Assembly (NCBI RefSeq): GCF_004346205.1
Contig: NZ_SMAM01000001.1
Span: 186,001-250,000 of the forward strand
DNA from: Bibersteinia trehalosi
GTDB taxonomy: Bacteria > Pseudomonadota > Gammaproteobacteria > Enterobacterales > Pasteurellaceae
Direction of reading: 5' to 3'
DNA: 64,000 bases
The translations under genes were made by a program, and so were the position numbers. This document shows, piece after piece, positions 8,573 to 17,460 of this stretch. The notes beneath the pieces are model-generated. The model saw only the letters and a program-made list of their open reading frames with translations, had not been told where the DNA came from and ran no database searches. How positions within the stretch are numbered: the stretch's first letter is position 1; the number at the start of each line of letters is the position of its first letter.

Positions 8573-9870
8573 TATTGTGCTAGCCATTGCATAAAATCAG
8601 CAACAGTAAAGAAGGAGCCAAAGATTAAAATGATATCTTGGGCGTTAGCATGTTCAAAGGCGGCCAATGCAGCTTGATTTACCTGGGCAAAGATATGGCA
8701 ATCTGCATGAGGTAACTGTCGTTGAAGCTTATTGGCAACATCTGTGCCACTTTGTCCTCGATAGCCAGCTAAGCCAGCGCAATACCAATGATCAATAATC
8801 CCAGTAAGTGGTTGTACAATACCATTTAAATCTTTATCCACCAAAGCGCTAAATACAGCATAAACTTGTGTTTCTGGTGTTTTTAAGGCTTGTAACCTTG
8901 TTGCCAAATAGCGTGCTGCGTGGGGGTTATGCCCGACATCAACAATCACTTTTGCAAGCGGTCGTTTTTGCGAAAATTGTGCAAAATCTTGAGCATCTAA
9001 GGTTTGGAAGCGTCCTACCATTTTGGTATTTTTTACCGCATTTTCTACCGCTTGTTCGCTGATTTCAAATGGCAGTAAATCGACAACAGCAAGTGCTGTC
9101 GCACAATTGGGTTGAGGAATTTGTGGCAAAGGTAATTGGCGTTTGTATTGCTTCCCTTGCCAAATAAACTGATCGCCTGAGATCTGAAACTGCCAATCTT
9201 GATCACGTTGTGAAATGTGGCAGTTTAACTGTTTGGCATATTCCAATACGGATATCGGACAGTCTGGCTCGCCAATCACTACGGGGATATTTTCACGGAA
9301 AACCCCAGCTTTTTCTCGCCCGATCGCTTCACGGTTGTCGCCAAGAAATTCAACGTGGTCAATATCAATAGAGGTGATCACGGCTAAATTAGGATCTACA
9401 ATGTTGGTTGCATCTAAGCGCCCCCCTAGTCCGACTTCTAAAATCGCGACATCAACTTGAGCTTGGCGAAATATATCCAATGCAGCTAAAGTGCCGAATT
9501 CAAAATAGGTTAAGGATTGAGATTTATGCTGTTCAATATAATTAAAACTTGCGATTAAAGCGCTATCATCAACGGGCATACCATTAAGGCGCACTCGCTC
9601 ATTATAGTGGATGAGGTGTGGTGAAGAATAAACGCCAACTTTCAAACCGCTATTTAGCAAAATTTGCTCAAGTAATCGACAAGTTGAGCCTTTGCCATTT
9701 GTGCCGGCAACGGTAATTACATAAGAGGTGGGCGTTAATAAATCTAAGCCGCTAGCAACGGTTTTAACACGCTCTAATCCCATATCAATGGGTTTAAAGT
9801 GACTTTTTTCTAAATAGGAAAGCCACGTTTCCAAAGAATCCGTGGCTTTTGGTTTCATCGTATTGTTCAT
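8572..9870 (-). CDS. folC: Dihydrofolate synthase / folylpolyglutamate synthase
   Basis: Bifunctional ligase that adds glutamate to dihydropteroate and then extends the folate polyglutamate tail, using ATP. Mur-ligase-like signatures: the P-loop VAGTNGKGSTCR near residues 55-66, SSPHLIHYNERVRLNG, LEVGLGGRLDATN, and DIDHVEFLGD followed by the carbamylated-Lys region EKAGVFR. Length 432 (E. coli 422). ATG 9870 overlaps the accD stop as TAATG, so accD-folC is a coupled pair as in E. coli. An uptake signal is embedded near 8954-8970. Confidence 0.96.
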   Translation of the reverse strand: MNNTMKPKATDSLETWLSYLEKSHFKPIDMGLERVKTVASGLDLLTPTSYVITVAGTNGKGSTCRLLEQILLNSGLKVGVYSSPHLIHYNERVRLNGMPVDDSALIASFNYIEQHKSQSLTYFEFGTLAALDIFRQAQVDVAILEVGLGGRLDATNIVDPNLAVITSIDIDHVEFLGDNREAIGREKAGVFRENIPVVIGEPDCPISVLEYAKQLNCHISQRDQDWQFQISGDQFIWQGKQYKRQLPLPQIPQPNCATALAVVDLLPFEISEQAVENAVKNTKMVGRFQTLDAQDFAQFSQKRPLAKVIVDVGHNPHAARYLATRLQALKTPETQVYAVFSALVDKDLNGIVQPLTGIIDHWYCAGLAGYRGQSGTDVANKLQRQLPHADCHIFAQVNQAALAAFEHANAQDIILIFGSFFTVADFMQWLAQ

Positions 9871-10766
9871 TATTCAACAACTTCTTCAAGCAATTCGCCT
9901 GCTTTAAATGGGCTTGGTTGATTAGTGAGTTTAGCAACAAGGCGAGCAAGCGTATCTCGCATTTCTTTACGCTCTACGATCATATCAATCGCGCCTTTTT
10001 CTAATAGAAACTCACTGCGTTGGAAACCTTCCGGTAGTTTTTCGCGGACGGTTTGTTCAATCACTCGAGGCCCAGCAAAACCGATTAACGCTTTTGGCTC
10101 TGCGATATTGATATCGCCTAACATCGCTAAACTTGCTGAGACACCACCTAAAGTTGGGTCAGTTAAGACAGAAATAAATGGCACGCCCATTTCACGCATA
10201 CGCGCTAAAATTGCACTGGTTTTTGCCATTTGCATTAATGAGAGCAGTGCTTCTTGCATACGTGCCCCGCCTGATGCGGAGAAACAGATAAAAGGAATAT
10301 TTTCTGATAAAGCTTTTTCGGCAGCTCGTACAAATTTTGCACCGACTACAGAGCCCATTGAGCCGCCCATAAATTCAAAATTAAAAGCCGCAACAACGAC
10401 AGGCATATCAAACAATTTACCAGACATTACAATCATGGCGTCTTTTTCGCCAGTCTGTTTTTGTGCGCTTGAAAGACGATCTTTATATTTTTTCAGATCT
10501 TTAAATTTTAAAACGTCTTGCGGCTCTAAATCTAAACCAAGTTCTTGGGCACTATCTTGATCCAGCAAGTTTAATAAGCGAGTACGAGCATTGATACGCA
10601 TATGGTGGCCACATTTTGGGCAAACTTGCATATTGCGTTTTAATTCTTCGCTATATAACACCTGTTCACAGCTAGTGCATTTTGTCCATACGCCTTCTGG
10701 AATTTTTGATTTGGCGTGGCTAGAGGATGTCGAACTTTTACCTAAAATGCGTTCAATCCAACTCAT
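9870..10766 (-). CDS. accD: Acetyl-CoA carboxylase carboxyltransferase subunit beta
   Basis: Beta subunit of the carboxyltransferase that makes malonyl-CoA for fatty acid synthesis, working with AccA. The N-terminal four-cysteine zinc ribbon is intact (WTKCTSCEQ, then [10 protein letters not shown], residues 30-56). The crotonase-fold core shows [20 protein letters not shown] and [14 protein letters not shown]. Length 298, against 304 in E. coli. The ribosome site AAGGAA sits ahead of ATG 10766. It is translationally coupled to folC. Confidence 0.97.
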   Translation of the reverse strand: MSWIERILGKSSTSSSHAKSKIPEGVWTKCTSCEQVLYSEELKRNMQVCPKCGHHMRINARTRLLNLLDQDSAQELGLDLEPQDVLKFKDLKKYKDRLSSAQKQTGEKDAMIVMSGKLFDMPVVVAAFNFEFMGGSMGSVVGAKFVRAAEKALSENIPFICFSASGGARMQEALLSLMQMAKTSAILARMREMGVPFISVLTDPTLGGVSASLAMLGDINIAEPKALIGFAGPRVIEQTVREKLPEGFQRSEFLLEKGAIDMIVERKEMRDTLARLVAKLTNQPSPFKAGELLEEVVE

Positions 10767-10946
10767 TGGGAATTCCTTCTTTATTCACTGAAAAATTGGC
10801 GTGCATTAAAGCATAAAATCGCACAGATTGCCATAATCAAAGGTTTAACCACTTATTGATTTGGGGAGAATTGGACAAATTGCCCTAAATAAGCGAAAAT
10901 TCGCCCTTTCGTTTTTTTACCTTTTGCCAAACAGATTTGTAAACCA

Positions 10947-13193
10947 ATGACCAGCGAAATCAACTATGACGGCGTAGAGCAGATGCCGCTCAAGCAATTT
11001 ACCGAAAGTGCTTATCTTAACTATTCCATGTATGTGATTATGGACCGAGCCTTACCATTTATTGGTGATGGTTTAAAGCCAGTGCAACGCCGCATTATTT
11101 ATGCGATGTCAGAAATCGGGCTAAAAGCCAGTGCGGCTTATGCAAAATCCGCTCGTACTATCGGGGAAGTGATCGGTAAATATCACCCTCACGGCGATGC
11201 AGCTAGTTATGGGGCGATGGTGCTGATGGCTCAACCATTCTCTTACCGCTATCCGCTCGTTGATGGGCACGGTAACTTTGGTTCGCCTGATGAGCCGAAA
11301 TCTTTTGCTGCAATGCGATACACCAAATCTCGCTTGGCAAAATTTGCTGAATTACTGCTTGAAGAACTTAATCAAGGTGCCGCAGAGTATCAACCTAACT
11401 TTGATGCAACGCTTGAAGAGCCAAAATCTTTCCCTGCTCGCCTACCACATATTTTGCTCAACGGCACAATGGGGATTGCGGTTGGGCTTTCCACCAACAT
11501 TCCATCGCACAATATCAATGAGCTTGCCGATGCTTGCGTGATGTTGCTGGATAATCCAAATGCAAACTTAAATGATCTGCTTACCGTAGTACAAGCCCCC
11601 GACTACCCGACAGAAGCAGAAATTATCACGCCAAAATCTGAACTGGCAAAAATGTATGAAAGTGGCAAAGGCTCTGTGACCCAACGTGCGGTTTGGACAA
11701 AAGAGAAAGGCGATATTGTTGTAACTGCCTTGCCTTATCAAGTTTCGCCATCGGAAATTATCAGTCAAATTGCCAAGCAGATGACGGATAAAAAACTACC
11801 ACAAATCGAAGACGTGCGTGATGAAAGCGGTAAGGATAACGCTACTCGTTTAGTGATTATTCCTCGCTCAAACCGAGTAGATGCCGAAGAAGTAATGAGC
11901 CACCTATTTGCCACGACGGATCTTCAGAAAAACTATCGAGTCAATATGAATATGATCGGACTTGATGGCAAACCCGCAGTAAAAGGCTTGGTGCAAATTT
12001 TAAGCGAATGGCTTACCTTCCGTCGCCAAACAGTTACCCGTCGCTTAAATTTCCGCTTAGATAAAATTTTAAGCCGTCTGCATATTCTTGAAGGCTTGAT
12101 GATTGCTTATCTCAACATTGATGAAGTGATCGAAATTATCCGCAACGAAGATGAACCGAAAATGGTATTGATGGCGCGTTTTAATTTAAGCGATACGCAA
12201 GCAGAAGCCATTTTAAACTTGCGTTTACGCCATCTTGCTAAATTGGAAGAGCATGAATTACAAGCTGAACAAGCCAAATTAGAGGAAGAGAAAAGCTATC
12301 TACAAGCGATTCTAGGTTCAGAACGCAAGCTCAACAATTTAATTAAGAAAGAAATTCAAGCCGATGCGAAAACATTCGCTAGTCAAAGAATGTCGCCACT
12401 GGTAGAACGAGCAGAAGCAAAAGCCTTTAGTGAAAGTGATATAACCCCAGTGGAAGCTGTGACCATTATTCTTTCTGAAAAAGGCTGGATTCGTTGTGCC
12501 AAAAGCCATGATTTTGATGCACAGAATGCCAGTTATAAAGCTGGCGACCGTTATTTAGCTCATGCTTGCGGTAAGAGTAATCAAGCTGCAGTATTTATTG
12601 ATAGCACAGGACGGGCTTATGCACTTGACCCAAATTCTCTGCCATCAGCAAGAACGCAAGGTGAGCCTATTAGCGGACGCATTAATTTACCAGCAGGTGC
12701 AACTATTGAAACTGTACTCATTGGCGATGAAAGCCAAAAAGTGCTCATGGCATCGGATTCGGGTTATGGATTTATCTGTACACTTGGTGATTTGATTTCT
12801 CGCAACAAAGCGGGTAAAGCGGTCATTTCTCTGCCAGAAAATGCAAAAGTGTTACCGCCACAACTGATTGATGAGAGCGAAGAAAATCTACTTGTGGCGA
12901 TGAGTAGTGTCGGTAGAATGTTGGTATTCCCAGTGTCGGAATTACCAACGCTAGCAAAAGGCAAGGGTAATAAGATTATCAACATCTCTGCTGCCGCAGC
13001 CAAAGACGGTACAGAATTATTAGCACGGCTGTTTGTGATTAAGCCAAGTAATTCTCTCGTCTTTATTTCAGGTAAACGAAAAATCACGCTTAAACCAAGC
13101 GATATTGAGCACTATCGTGGCGAACGTGCGAGAAAAGGCTCGCCATTAGTACGTGGGTTAAATGCCAATACAGAAGTTGAGATTATTGAGTAG
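10947..13193 (+). CDS. parC: DNA topoisomerase IV subunit A
   Basis: The DNA breakage-reunion subunit of topoisomerase IV, which decatenates daughter chromosomes with ParE. It is full length (748 residues; E. coli 752). The active-site Tyr lies in [10 protein letters not shown] near residue 126. The [13 protein letters not shown] and [11 protein letters not shown] segments are normal, and the beta-pinwheel C-terminal domain is complete. In the quinolone pocket the helix reads [13 protein letters not shown]: residue 85 is Ala where E. coli has Ser80, and residue 89 is Gly where E. coli has Glu84. The codons are GCA and GGG. moaD follows after 18 bases, so the genes may be co-transcribed. No clear ribosome site precedes ATG 10947. 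Confidence 0.97.
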   Translation: MTSEINYDGVEQMPLKQFTESAYLNYSMYVIMDRALPFIGDGLKPVQRRIIYAMSEIGLKASAAYAKSARTIGEVIGKYHPHGDAASYGAMVLMAQPFSYRYPLVDGHGNFGSPDEPKSFAAMRYTKSRLAKFAELLLEELNQGAAEYQPNFDATLEEPKSFPARLPHILLNGTMGIAVGLSTNIPSHNINELADACVMLLDNPNANLNDLLTVVQAPDYPTEAEIITPKSELAKMYESGKGSVTQRAVWTKEKGDIVVTALPYQVSPSEIISQIAKQMTDKKLPQIEDVRDESGKDNATRLVIIPRSNRVDAEEVMSHLFATTDLQKNYRVNMNMIGLDGKPAVKGLVQILSEWLTFRRQTVTRRLNFRLDKILSRLHILEGLMIAYLNIDEVIEIIRNEDEPKMVLMARFNLSDTQAEAILNLRLRHLAKLEEHELQAEQAKLEEEKSYLQAILGSERKLNNLIKKEIQADAKTFASQRMSPLVERAEAKAFSESDITPVEAVTIILSEKGWIRCAKSHDFDAQNASYKAGDRYLAHACGKSNQAAVFIDSTGRAYALDPNSLPSARTQGEPISGRINLPAGATIETVLIGDESQKVLMASDSGYGFICTLGDLISRNKAGKAVISLPENAKVLPPQLIDESEENLLVAMSSVGRMLVFPVSELPTLAKGKGNKIINISAAAAKDGTELLARLFVIKPSNSLVFISGKRKITLKPSDIEHYRGERARKGSPLVRGLNANTEVEIIE

Positions 13194-13211
13194 AATAATT
13201 AAGGAAAAACA

Positions 13212-13457
13212 ATGATTAACGTTTTATTTTTCGCCCAAACTCGTGAATTAGTGGGGCAAGATAGCCTAGAAATTGAGGCGATATTCCATACCGCAGACGA
13301 ACTACGCCAACATCTCGCCAATCAAGGTGGGAAATGGGAACTGGCGTTACAAAGCGGTAAATTATTAGTGGCAATTAACCAAACGATTTCACCACTTTCT
13401 ACTGAAATTAAAGATGGCGATGAAGTTGCCTTTTTCCCGCCAGTCACAGGGGGCTAA
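13212..13457 (+). CDS. moaD: Molybdopterin synthase sulfur carrier subunit
   Basis: Small ubiquitin-like protein that carries the thiocarboxylate sulfur used by MoaE to make molybdopterin. 81 residues ending in VTGG, the required C-terminal Gly-Gly. The N-terminus MINVLFFAQTRELVG matches the family. AAGGA precedes the ATG by about six bases. The stop is followed directly by the moaE ATG. No moaA, moaB or moaC is beside it, so the other steps must be encoded elsewhere. Confidence 0.95.
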   Translation: MINVLFFAQTRELVGQDSLEIEAIFHTADELRQHLANQGGKWELALQSGKLLVAINQTISPLSTEIKDGDEVAFFPPVTGG

Positions 13458-13910
13458 ATGGAAAATTTAATCAAAGTACAAACGGAAAATTTTGATCAAA
13501 ATGCCGTTTATCGCTGGCTTGCAGAAAATCATCGAGTTGGTGCAACAACGGTTTTTGTGGGCAAGGTGCGAGAAATGAATTTAGGTGATAGCGTTTCAGG
13601 TTTATATTTAGAGCACTATCCAGCGATGACTGAAAAAGCCCTAAATGAAATCGTGACTGAAGCACGGCAACGCTGGGAATTGGAGCGTGTGGCGGTGATC
13701 CATCGTGTTGGGCAACTCTATACAGGTGATGAAATTGTTCTTGTGGGCGTCAGCTCTGCTCATCGTGGCAATGCCTATGCCGCTAATGAATTTATTATGG
13801 ATTATCTTAAAACCAAAGCCCCATTTTGGAAACGAGAAACCACTGCACAAGGCGACCGCTGGGTTGAAGAGCGTGAAAGCGATCTACAAGCGGCAGAAAA
13901 GTGGCAATAA
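13458..13910 (+). CDS. moaE: Molybdopterin synthase catalytic subunit
   Basis: Transfers two sulfurs from MoaD to precursor Z. 150 residues matching E. coli MoaE, with [12 protein letters not shown] near the start, [23 protein letters not shown] in the middle, and the Lys-bearing active site [11 protein letters not shown] near residues 116-126. ATG 13458 directly abuts the moaD stop, an arrangement suited to equal expression of the two subunits. An uptake-signal-like CAAGCGG lies near its 3' end. Confidence 0.96.
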   Translation: MENLIKVQTENFDQNAVYRWLAENHRVGATTVFVGKVREMNLGDSVSGLYLEHYPAMTEKALNEIVTEARQRWELERVAVIHRVGQLYTGDEIVLVGVSSAHRGNAYAANEFIMDYLKTKAPFWKRETTAQGDRWVEERESDLQAAEKWQ

Positions 13911-13926
13911 TTTGCAAAAGATAAAA

Positions 13927-14418
13927 ATGGAAAATTTATATATTGATCTACAAATCGCCTGTGAAAACAGCGAAAACTTACCCACTGAACAACAATTCTA
14001 TACTTGGGTACACAAAGCCCTCGCAATGCAAGCAAAAACCGAAGATTTCCCCGAAACAGAAATCACTATTCGCATTGTAGATGAAGCGGAAAGCCACGAA
14101 CTCAATCTGACCTATCGTGGTAAAGACAAACCGACTAATGTGCTTTCCTTTCCGTTTGAAATGCCTGAGGGCGTGGAAGATTTGCCACTACTCGGCGATC
14201 TGGTTATCTGCCGTCAAGTAATGGAAAACGAAGCCAAAGAGCAACAAATTTCCGAAGAAAGCCACTGGGCGCATTTATCCGTACACGGCACACTGCATTT
14301 GCTTGGTTACGATCATATTGAAGAAGATGAGGCGGTTGAGATGGAAAGTCTAGAAACGGAAATTATGATCGCACTGGGGTATGGTGATCCTTATTTAAGT
14401 GAGAAATTGCCTGAATAA
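13927..14418 (+). CDS. ybeY: Endoribonuclease YbeY (rRNA maturation factor)
   Basis: Zinc-dependent single-strand endoribonuclease involved in 16S rRNA 3' processing and 70S ribosome quality control. The metal site [11 protein letters not shown] lies near residues 117-127, preceded by [17 protein letters not shown] and [12 protein letters not shown] chose ATG 13927, which gives [14 protein letters not shown] and 163 residues, close to E. coli (155). A longer open frame from 13705 overlaps moaE and is not credible. The stop overlaps the next ATG (TAATG). Confidence 0.95.
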   Translation: MENLYIDLQIACENSENLPTEQQFYTWVHKALAMQAKTEDFPETEITIRIVDEAESHELNLTYRGKDKPTNVLSFPFEMPEGVEDLPLLGDLVICRQVMENEAKEQQISEESHWAHLSVHGTLHLLGYDHIEEDEAVEMESLETEIMIALGYGDPYLSEKLPE

Positions 14419-14446
14419 TGCGAAAACTGGTCATCATTAACCAAAC

Positions 14447-14465
14447 GGGCGTACGCAGTACGCCC
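14447..14465 (+). repeat. Intragenic palindrome, copy A (in tmcA)
   Basis: GGGCGTACGCAGTACGCCC: arms GGGCGTAC / GTACGCCC around GCA. In frame it codes Gly-Val-Arg-Ser-Thr-Pro within the N-terminal 16 residues of TmcA. Confidence 0.85.
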
Positions 14466-14788
14466 TCACAACCTTCTATCCAAATTCCCCCACATTTTGA
14501 GCCTATTCCTTTTTCCAATGCCAAATCTCTGCTCGGGAATGAATACCCTTTTGCGATTTATGATATGCGTGCAGAAAATGGTATCCATTTTAATTTAGAA
14601 GCCTTTGCGATTGTGGCGGGGACAATTCAACGTGGTGGCACACTCTATTTGTGTTGCAAGGATTGGGACAACGTAGAAAATACGCTCGATTTGGATAGCC
14701 TGCGTTGGAATGAAGATAATGCGATTTCTACACCGAGATTCTGGGCATTTTTTAAGGTGTTGGTACAGAAATATGGTTTTGAGTGTAG

Positions 14789-14807
14789 GGGCGTATGTTA
14801 TACACCC
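14789..14807 (+). repeat. Intragenic palindrome, degenerate copy B (in tmcA)
   Basis: GGGCGTAT, loop GTT, ATACACCC: the arms pair with one mismatch. It codes Arg-Gly-Val-Cys-Tyr-Thr-Pro. It is preceded by GTAG, like the fuller form of the repeat. It could be coincidence, but it lies 21 bases from copy C and in the same gene. Confidence 0.5.
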
Positions 14808-14827
14808 GAAAAAATGGGCGATATCGT

Positions 14828-14846
14828 GGGCGTACGCAGTACGCCC
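14828..14846 (+). repeat. Intragenic palindrome, copy C (in tmcA)
   Basis: The 19 bases are identical to copy A (GGGCGTACGCAGTACGCCC) and are followed by CTACAA, close to TCACAA after copy A. In frame it codes Gly-Val-Arg-Ser-Thr-Pro-Leu-Gln, in the linker just before the helicase-like domain. Confidence 0.85.
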
Positions 14847-15375
14847 CTACAATTCAATGCACAACAGCAATTTATTCTTAAAAAACTACCGCTTGATGAC
14901 GCCGATATTCATTTAATCACTGCCCCTCGTGGTCGGGGGAAATCTACACTGGCTGGAAAACTTGCCGAGCAACTTTCACAGCAACACAACGTCATCATTA
15001 CCGCACGTTCAAAAGCGGCTTTGCCAAGTTTTTGGCAACAGATTAAAAGTGAAAACATACAATTTTTTGCGCCTGATTATTTATTGCAAGCGGTGCAAAA
15101 AGGTGAAAATGTTGCAAAAACGTGGTTATTTATTGATGAAGCGGCAAGCTTACCCTTGCCTATGTTAAAAGCCTTAACAAATGCGTTTGAAAAAGTGGTG
15201 ATGACGACCACCACGCAAAATTATGAAGGGACAGGGCGTGGATTTGAGTTGAAATTGCCGAAAATGTTGAATAAACCTTTTCAACATTGGACGTTGCACA
15301 CGCCGTTGCGCTGGGGGGAGAATGACCCGTTGGAAGGGTTTATCAATGACTTACTCCTTCTTACCGATGAACAAA

Positions 15376-15401
15376 CTCCCCTCTTTGCTAAAGAGGGGGA
15401 G
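15376..15401 (+). repeat. Palindrome with unequal arms at the tmcA frameshift
   Basis: CTCCCCTCTTT (15376-15386), loop GCT, AAAGAGGGGGAG (15390-15401). The left arm has four C but the right arm has five G, so the extra G that breaks the frame is also the one that breaks the symmetry. Confidence 0.8.
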
Positions 15402-16211
15402 CAGTATTGTGGAAAAAATAACTTTCTACCACTTACTCACCACAGCCCACTACAAAACCACCCCTACCGATCTTCGCCGCTTATTTGATGGCGAAAATCA
15501 GAAGCTATTTGAAATTCGGGAAAATCAGCAGTTGATTGCTGGGGCTTGGGGGATTTTTGAAGGGGGGCTAGATAGAGAGCTGACTCAGGCAATTTGGCGA
15601 GGTGAACGCCGTCCAAAGGGGAATCTCGTTGCACAATATCTTTGTTTTCAGGGCAATTTTCCGCAGGCTTGCCAATTGCGATCTCTTCGGATCTCTCGTA
15701 TTGCAGTAGCCCCTGAAATGCAAGGAAAAGGCTACGGCAAGCGGTTGATTTCTGAGATGATTTTGCAAATTTCAGTGCAAAATCCACCGCTTGATTTTCT
15801 TTCCGTGAGCTTTGGAATGAATGATGAATTACTGAATTTCTGGCAACAATGCGGTTTTCAGCAGGTAGCAATTAGCCAGAATCCTGAAGCCAGCAGCGGT
15901 TTATACAGCGCGATGATGATTTATCCTGTCTCGCTACGAGGAAAAGCGTTTGTTGATCAAGCAAGCGTACAATTCCAACGCAACCAAATTTTGCAAAAAA
16001 ATATAGAATTTCAACCGCTTACTGAGTGGGATTGGCAGAATATTAAGGGATTTATCCGCGCTTCTCGGACATTTACGGCTTGTTTGCCAAGTTTATTGCG
16101 CCTTGCTCAAATAGATAAATTTACTTTTGTGCGAGATTATTTGACGCTGGAAAAACTGGATAAACCACGCCTTCAGCAGTTCAAAACGACATTATGTCAT
16201 TCTTTATATTT

Positions 16212-16227
16212 TTTGAACTAGATCACA
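16212..16227 (+). promoter_or_regulatory. CRP-type site upstream of mglB
   Basis: TTTGA-ACTAGA-TCACA, nine of ten consensus half-site bases (TGTGA N6 TCACA). It overlaps the end of tmcA and lies about 70 bases before the mglB ATG, as expected for a cAMP-controlled sugar uptake gene. Confidence 0.6.
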
Positions 16228-16228
16228 T

Positions 16229-16244
16229 ACGCAAACGTTTTTTT
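16229..16244 (+). promoter_or_regulatory. LacI-family operator (GalR/GalS- or PurR-type) before mglB
   Basis: ACGCAAACGTTTTTTT holds the GCAAACGTTT core shared by PurR and galactose repressor operators. It directly follows the CRP-like site. Given the gene, a galactose-responsive repressor is the more likely reader. Confidence 0.5.
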
Positions 16245-16294
16245 TCGCTAGAATTTTTTTAACCACATGGAAGTTTCATGATAAGGAGCAAACA

Positions 16295-17275
16295 ATGAAA
16301 ATTGTGTTAAATACATTAGCTTTGGCTGTTGGTTTTGCTGCTATCTCGTCTGTGGCAGCGCAAACACGTATTGGAGTGGCTATCTATAATTATGATGACA
16401 ATTTTATGTCATTAATGCGTAAGGAGATAGTACAAGAAGCCGCACGTATGAAAGAAGTTAATTTGCTGCTAAATGATTCTCAGAATGCTCAGTCTATTCA
16501 AAATAATCAGGTTGATGTGTTAGTTCCTCGAGTGGATGTTTTGGCGGTAAATTTAGTTGATCCGATGGCAGCTGAAACCATAATTGGTAAAGCTAAATTG
16601 CGCAATATGCCAGTGGTCTTTTTTAATAAAGATCCTGGTGAGAAAGCTATTCAAAGCTATGAACAAGCCTACTATGTTGGGGCGAATCCACCTTCAGAAG
16701 CGGGTAAGATTCAAGGTGAATTAATTGCTAAACATTGGCAGGCAAATGCAAATTTTGATTTGAATAAAGATGGCAAAATTCAATATGCGCTATTGCAGGG
16801 CGAATTAGGTCATCCTGATACTGCGGCGCGTAGCCAAGCTGTGATTGCCGAACTTAATAGACAAGGTATTGCAACAGAAGCTATTTTTGTCGATAGCGCA
16901 TTATGGAAGAGTGAATTGGCTCAACAAAAAGTAACCACTTGGCTAGCAAGCCCTAAAGCGGATGAAATTGAAGTGGTCATTGCAAATAATGATGCAATGG
17001 CAATGGGGGCGTTAAATGCGCTGAAAACAGCAGGTAAAAAATTGCCGCTTTTTGGTATTGATGCTTTGCCTGAAGCTTTAGCTTTAGTGAAGAGTGGCGA
17101 TTTAACCGCGACTGTGTTAAATGACGGGATGAGTCAAAGTAAAGCGCTGGTGCAGGTTGCTCAAAATTTAGCAACTGCTAAACCCGCAACAGAGGGCTTA
17201 GTTTGGCAGATGCAAGCACGCAATTTGCGTATTCCTTATATTGGCGTTGATAAGGATAATTTACCTAAATTTTAG
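16295..17275 (+). CDS. mglB: Galactose/methyl-galactoside binding protein
   Basis: Periplasmic sugar-binding component of the Mgl ABC transporter and a chemoreceptor ligand in enterics. Signal peptide MKIVLNTLALAVGFAAISSVAAQ with cleavage after VAA. The mature protein has the type I periplasmic-binding fold pattern, with the EF-hand-like calcium loop DLNKDGKIQ near residues 150-158 and NNDAMAMGA near 232-240. Length 326 (E. coli 332). AAGGAG precedes ATG 16295. A terminator follows and mltA comes next, so mglA and mglC are not here; the transporter partners must lie elsewhere or be absent. Confidence 0.93.
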   Translation: MKIVLNTLALAVGFAAISSVAAQTRIGVAIYNYDDNFMSLMRKEIVQEAARMKEVNLLLNDSQNAQSIQNNQVDVLVPRVDVLAVNLVDPMAAETIIGKAKLRNMPVVFFNKDPGEKAIQSYEQAYYVGANPPSEAGKIQGELIAKHWQANANFDLNKDGKIQYALLQGELGHPDTAARSQAVIAELNRQGIATEAIFVDSALWKSELAQQKVTTWLASPKADEIEVVIANNDAMAMGALNALKTAGKKLPLFGIDALPEALALVKSGDLTATVLNDGMSQSKALVQVAQNLATAKPATEGLVWQMQARNLRIPYIGVDKDNLPKF

Positions 17276-17308
17276 GTGGCCATTTATCGCTTATTAAGCC
17301 GTAACTTT

Positions 17309-17365
17309 AGCCGAAAATACCAACCCATAATAAGGGTTTTGTGTATCCTTTTTCGGCTTTTTTTG
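17309..17365 (+). terminator. Terminator of mglB
   Basis: Outer stem AGCCGAAAA (17309-17317) pairs with TTTTCGGCT (17350-17358) and is followed by a run of T. A smaller CCC/GGG stem lies inside. Confidence 0.75.
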
Positions 17366-17460
17366 CTACTCTAATTAAGGTGTGTTGAAGTTTAACAATC
17401 GCACCAGACTAAAACGTTCAGCATTTCTCACCTTACTTTTGTTATTTTTAAGGATATGAC

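Larger units (their letters stand above)
14418..16221 (+). pseudogene. tmcA: tRNA(Met) cytidine acetyltransferase, frameshifted
   Basis: TmcA makes N4-acetylcytidine at the wobble base of elongator tRNA-Met, using ATP and acetyl-CoA. Two frames cover the gene. The first (14418-15488) holds the N-terminal region, the helicase-type P-loop ITAPRGRGKSTLAG, the Walker B LFIDEAASLPLP and the YEGTGRGFELK motif. The second (to 16221) holds the GNAT domain (RISRIAVAPEMQGKGYGKRL; LSVSFGMNDELLNFWQQCGF). The break fits a run of five G at 15395-15399: four G would join the frames as EGSSIVEKITFYHLL, matching E. coli. The gene also carries three palindromic repeats and a G-tract hairpin in its coding sequence. 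The C-terminus stops about 40 residues short of E. coli. A sequencing error at the G run, or slippage, would make it functional. Confidence 0.88.

Noticed and set aside
13705-13926. Longer ybeY starting at 13705
   Set aside because: It would overlap most of moaE in another frame, and the family start aligns with 13927.
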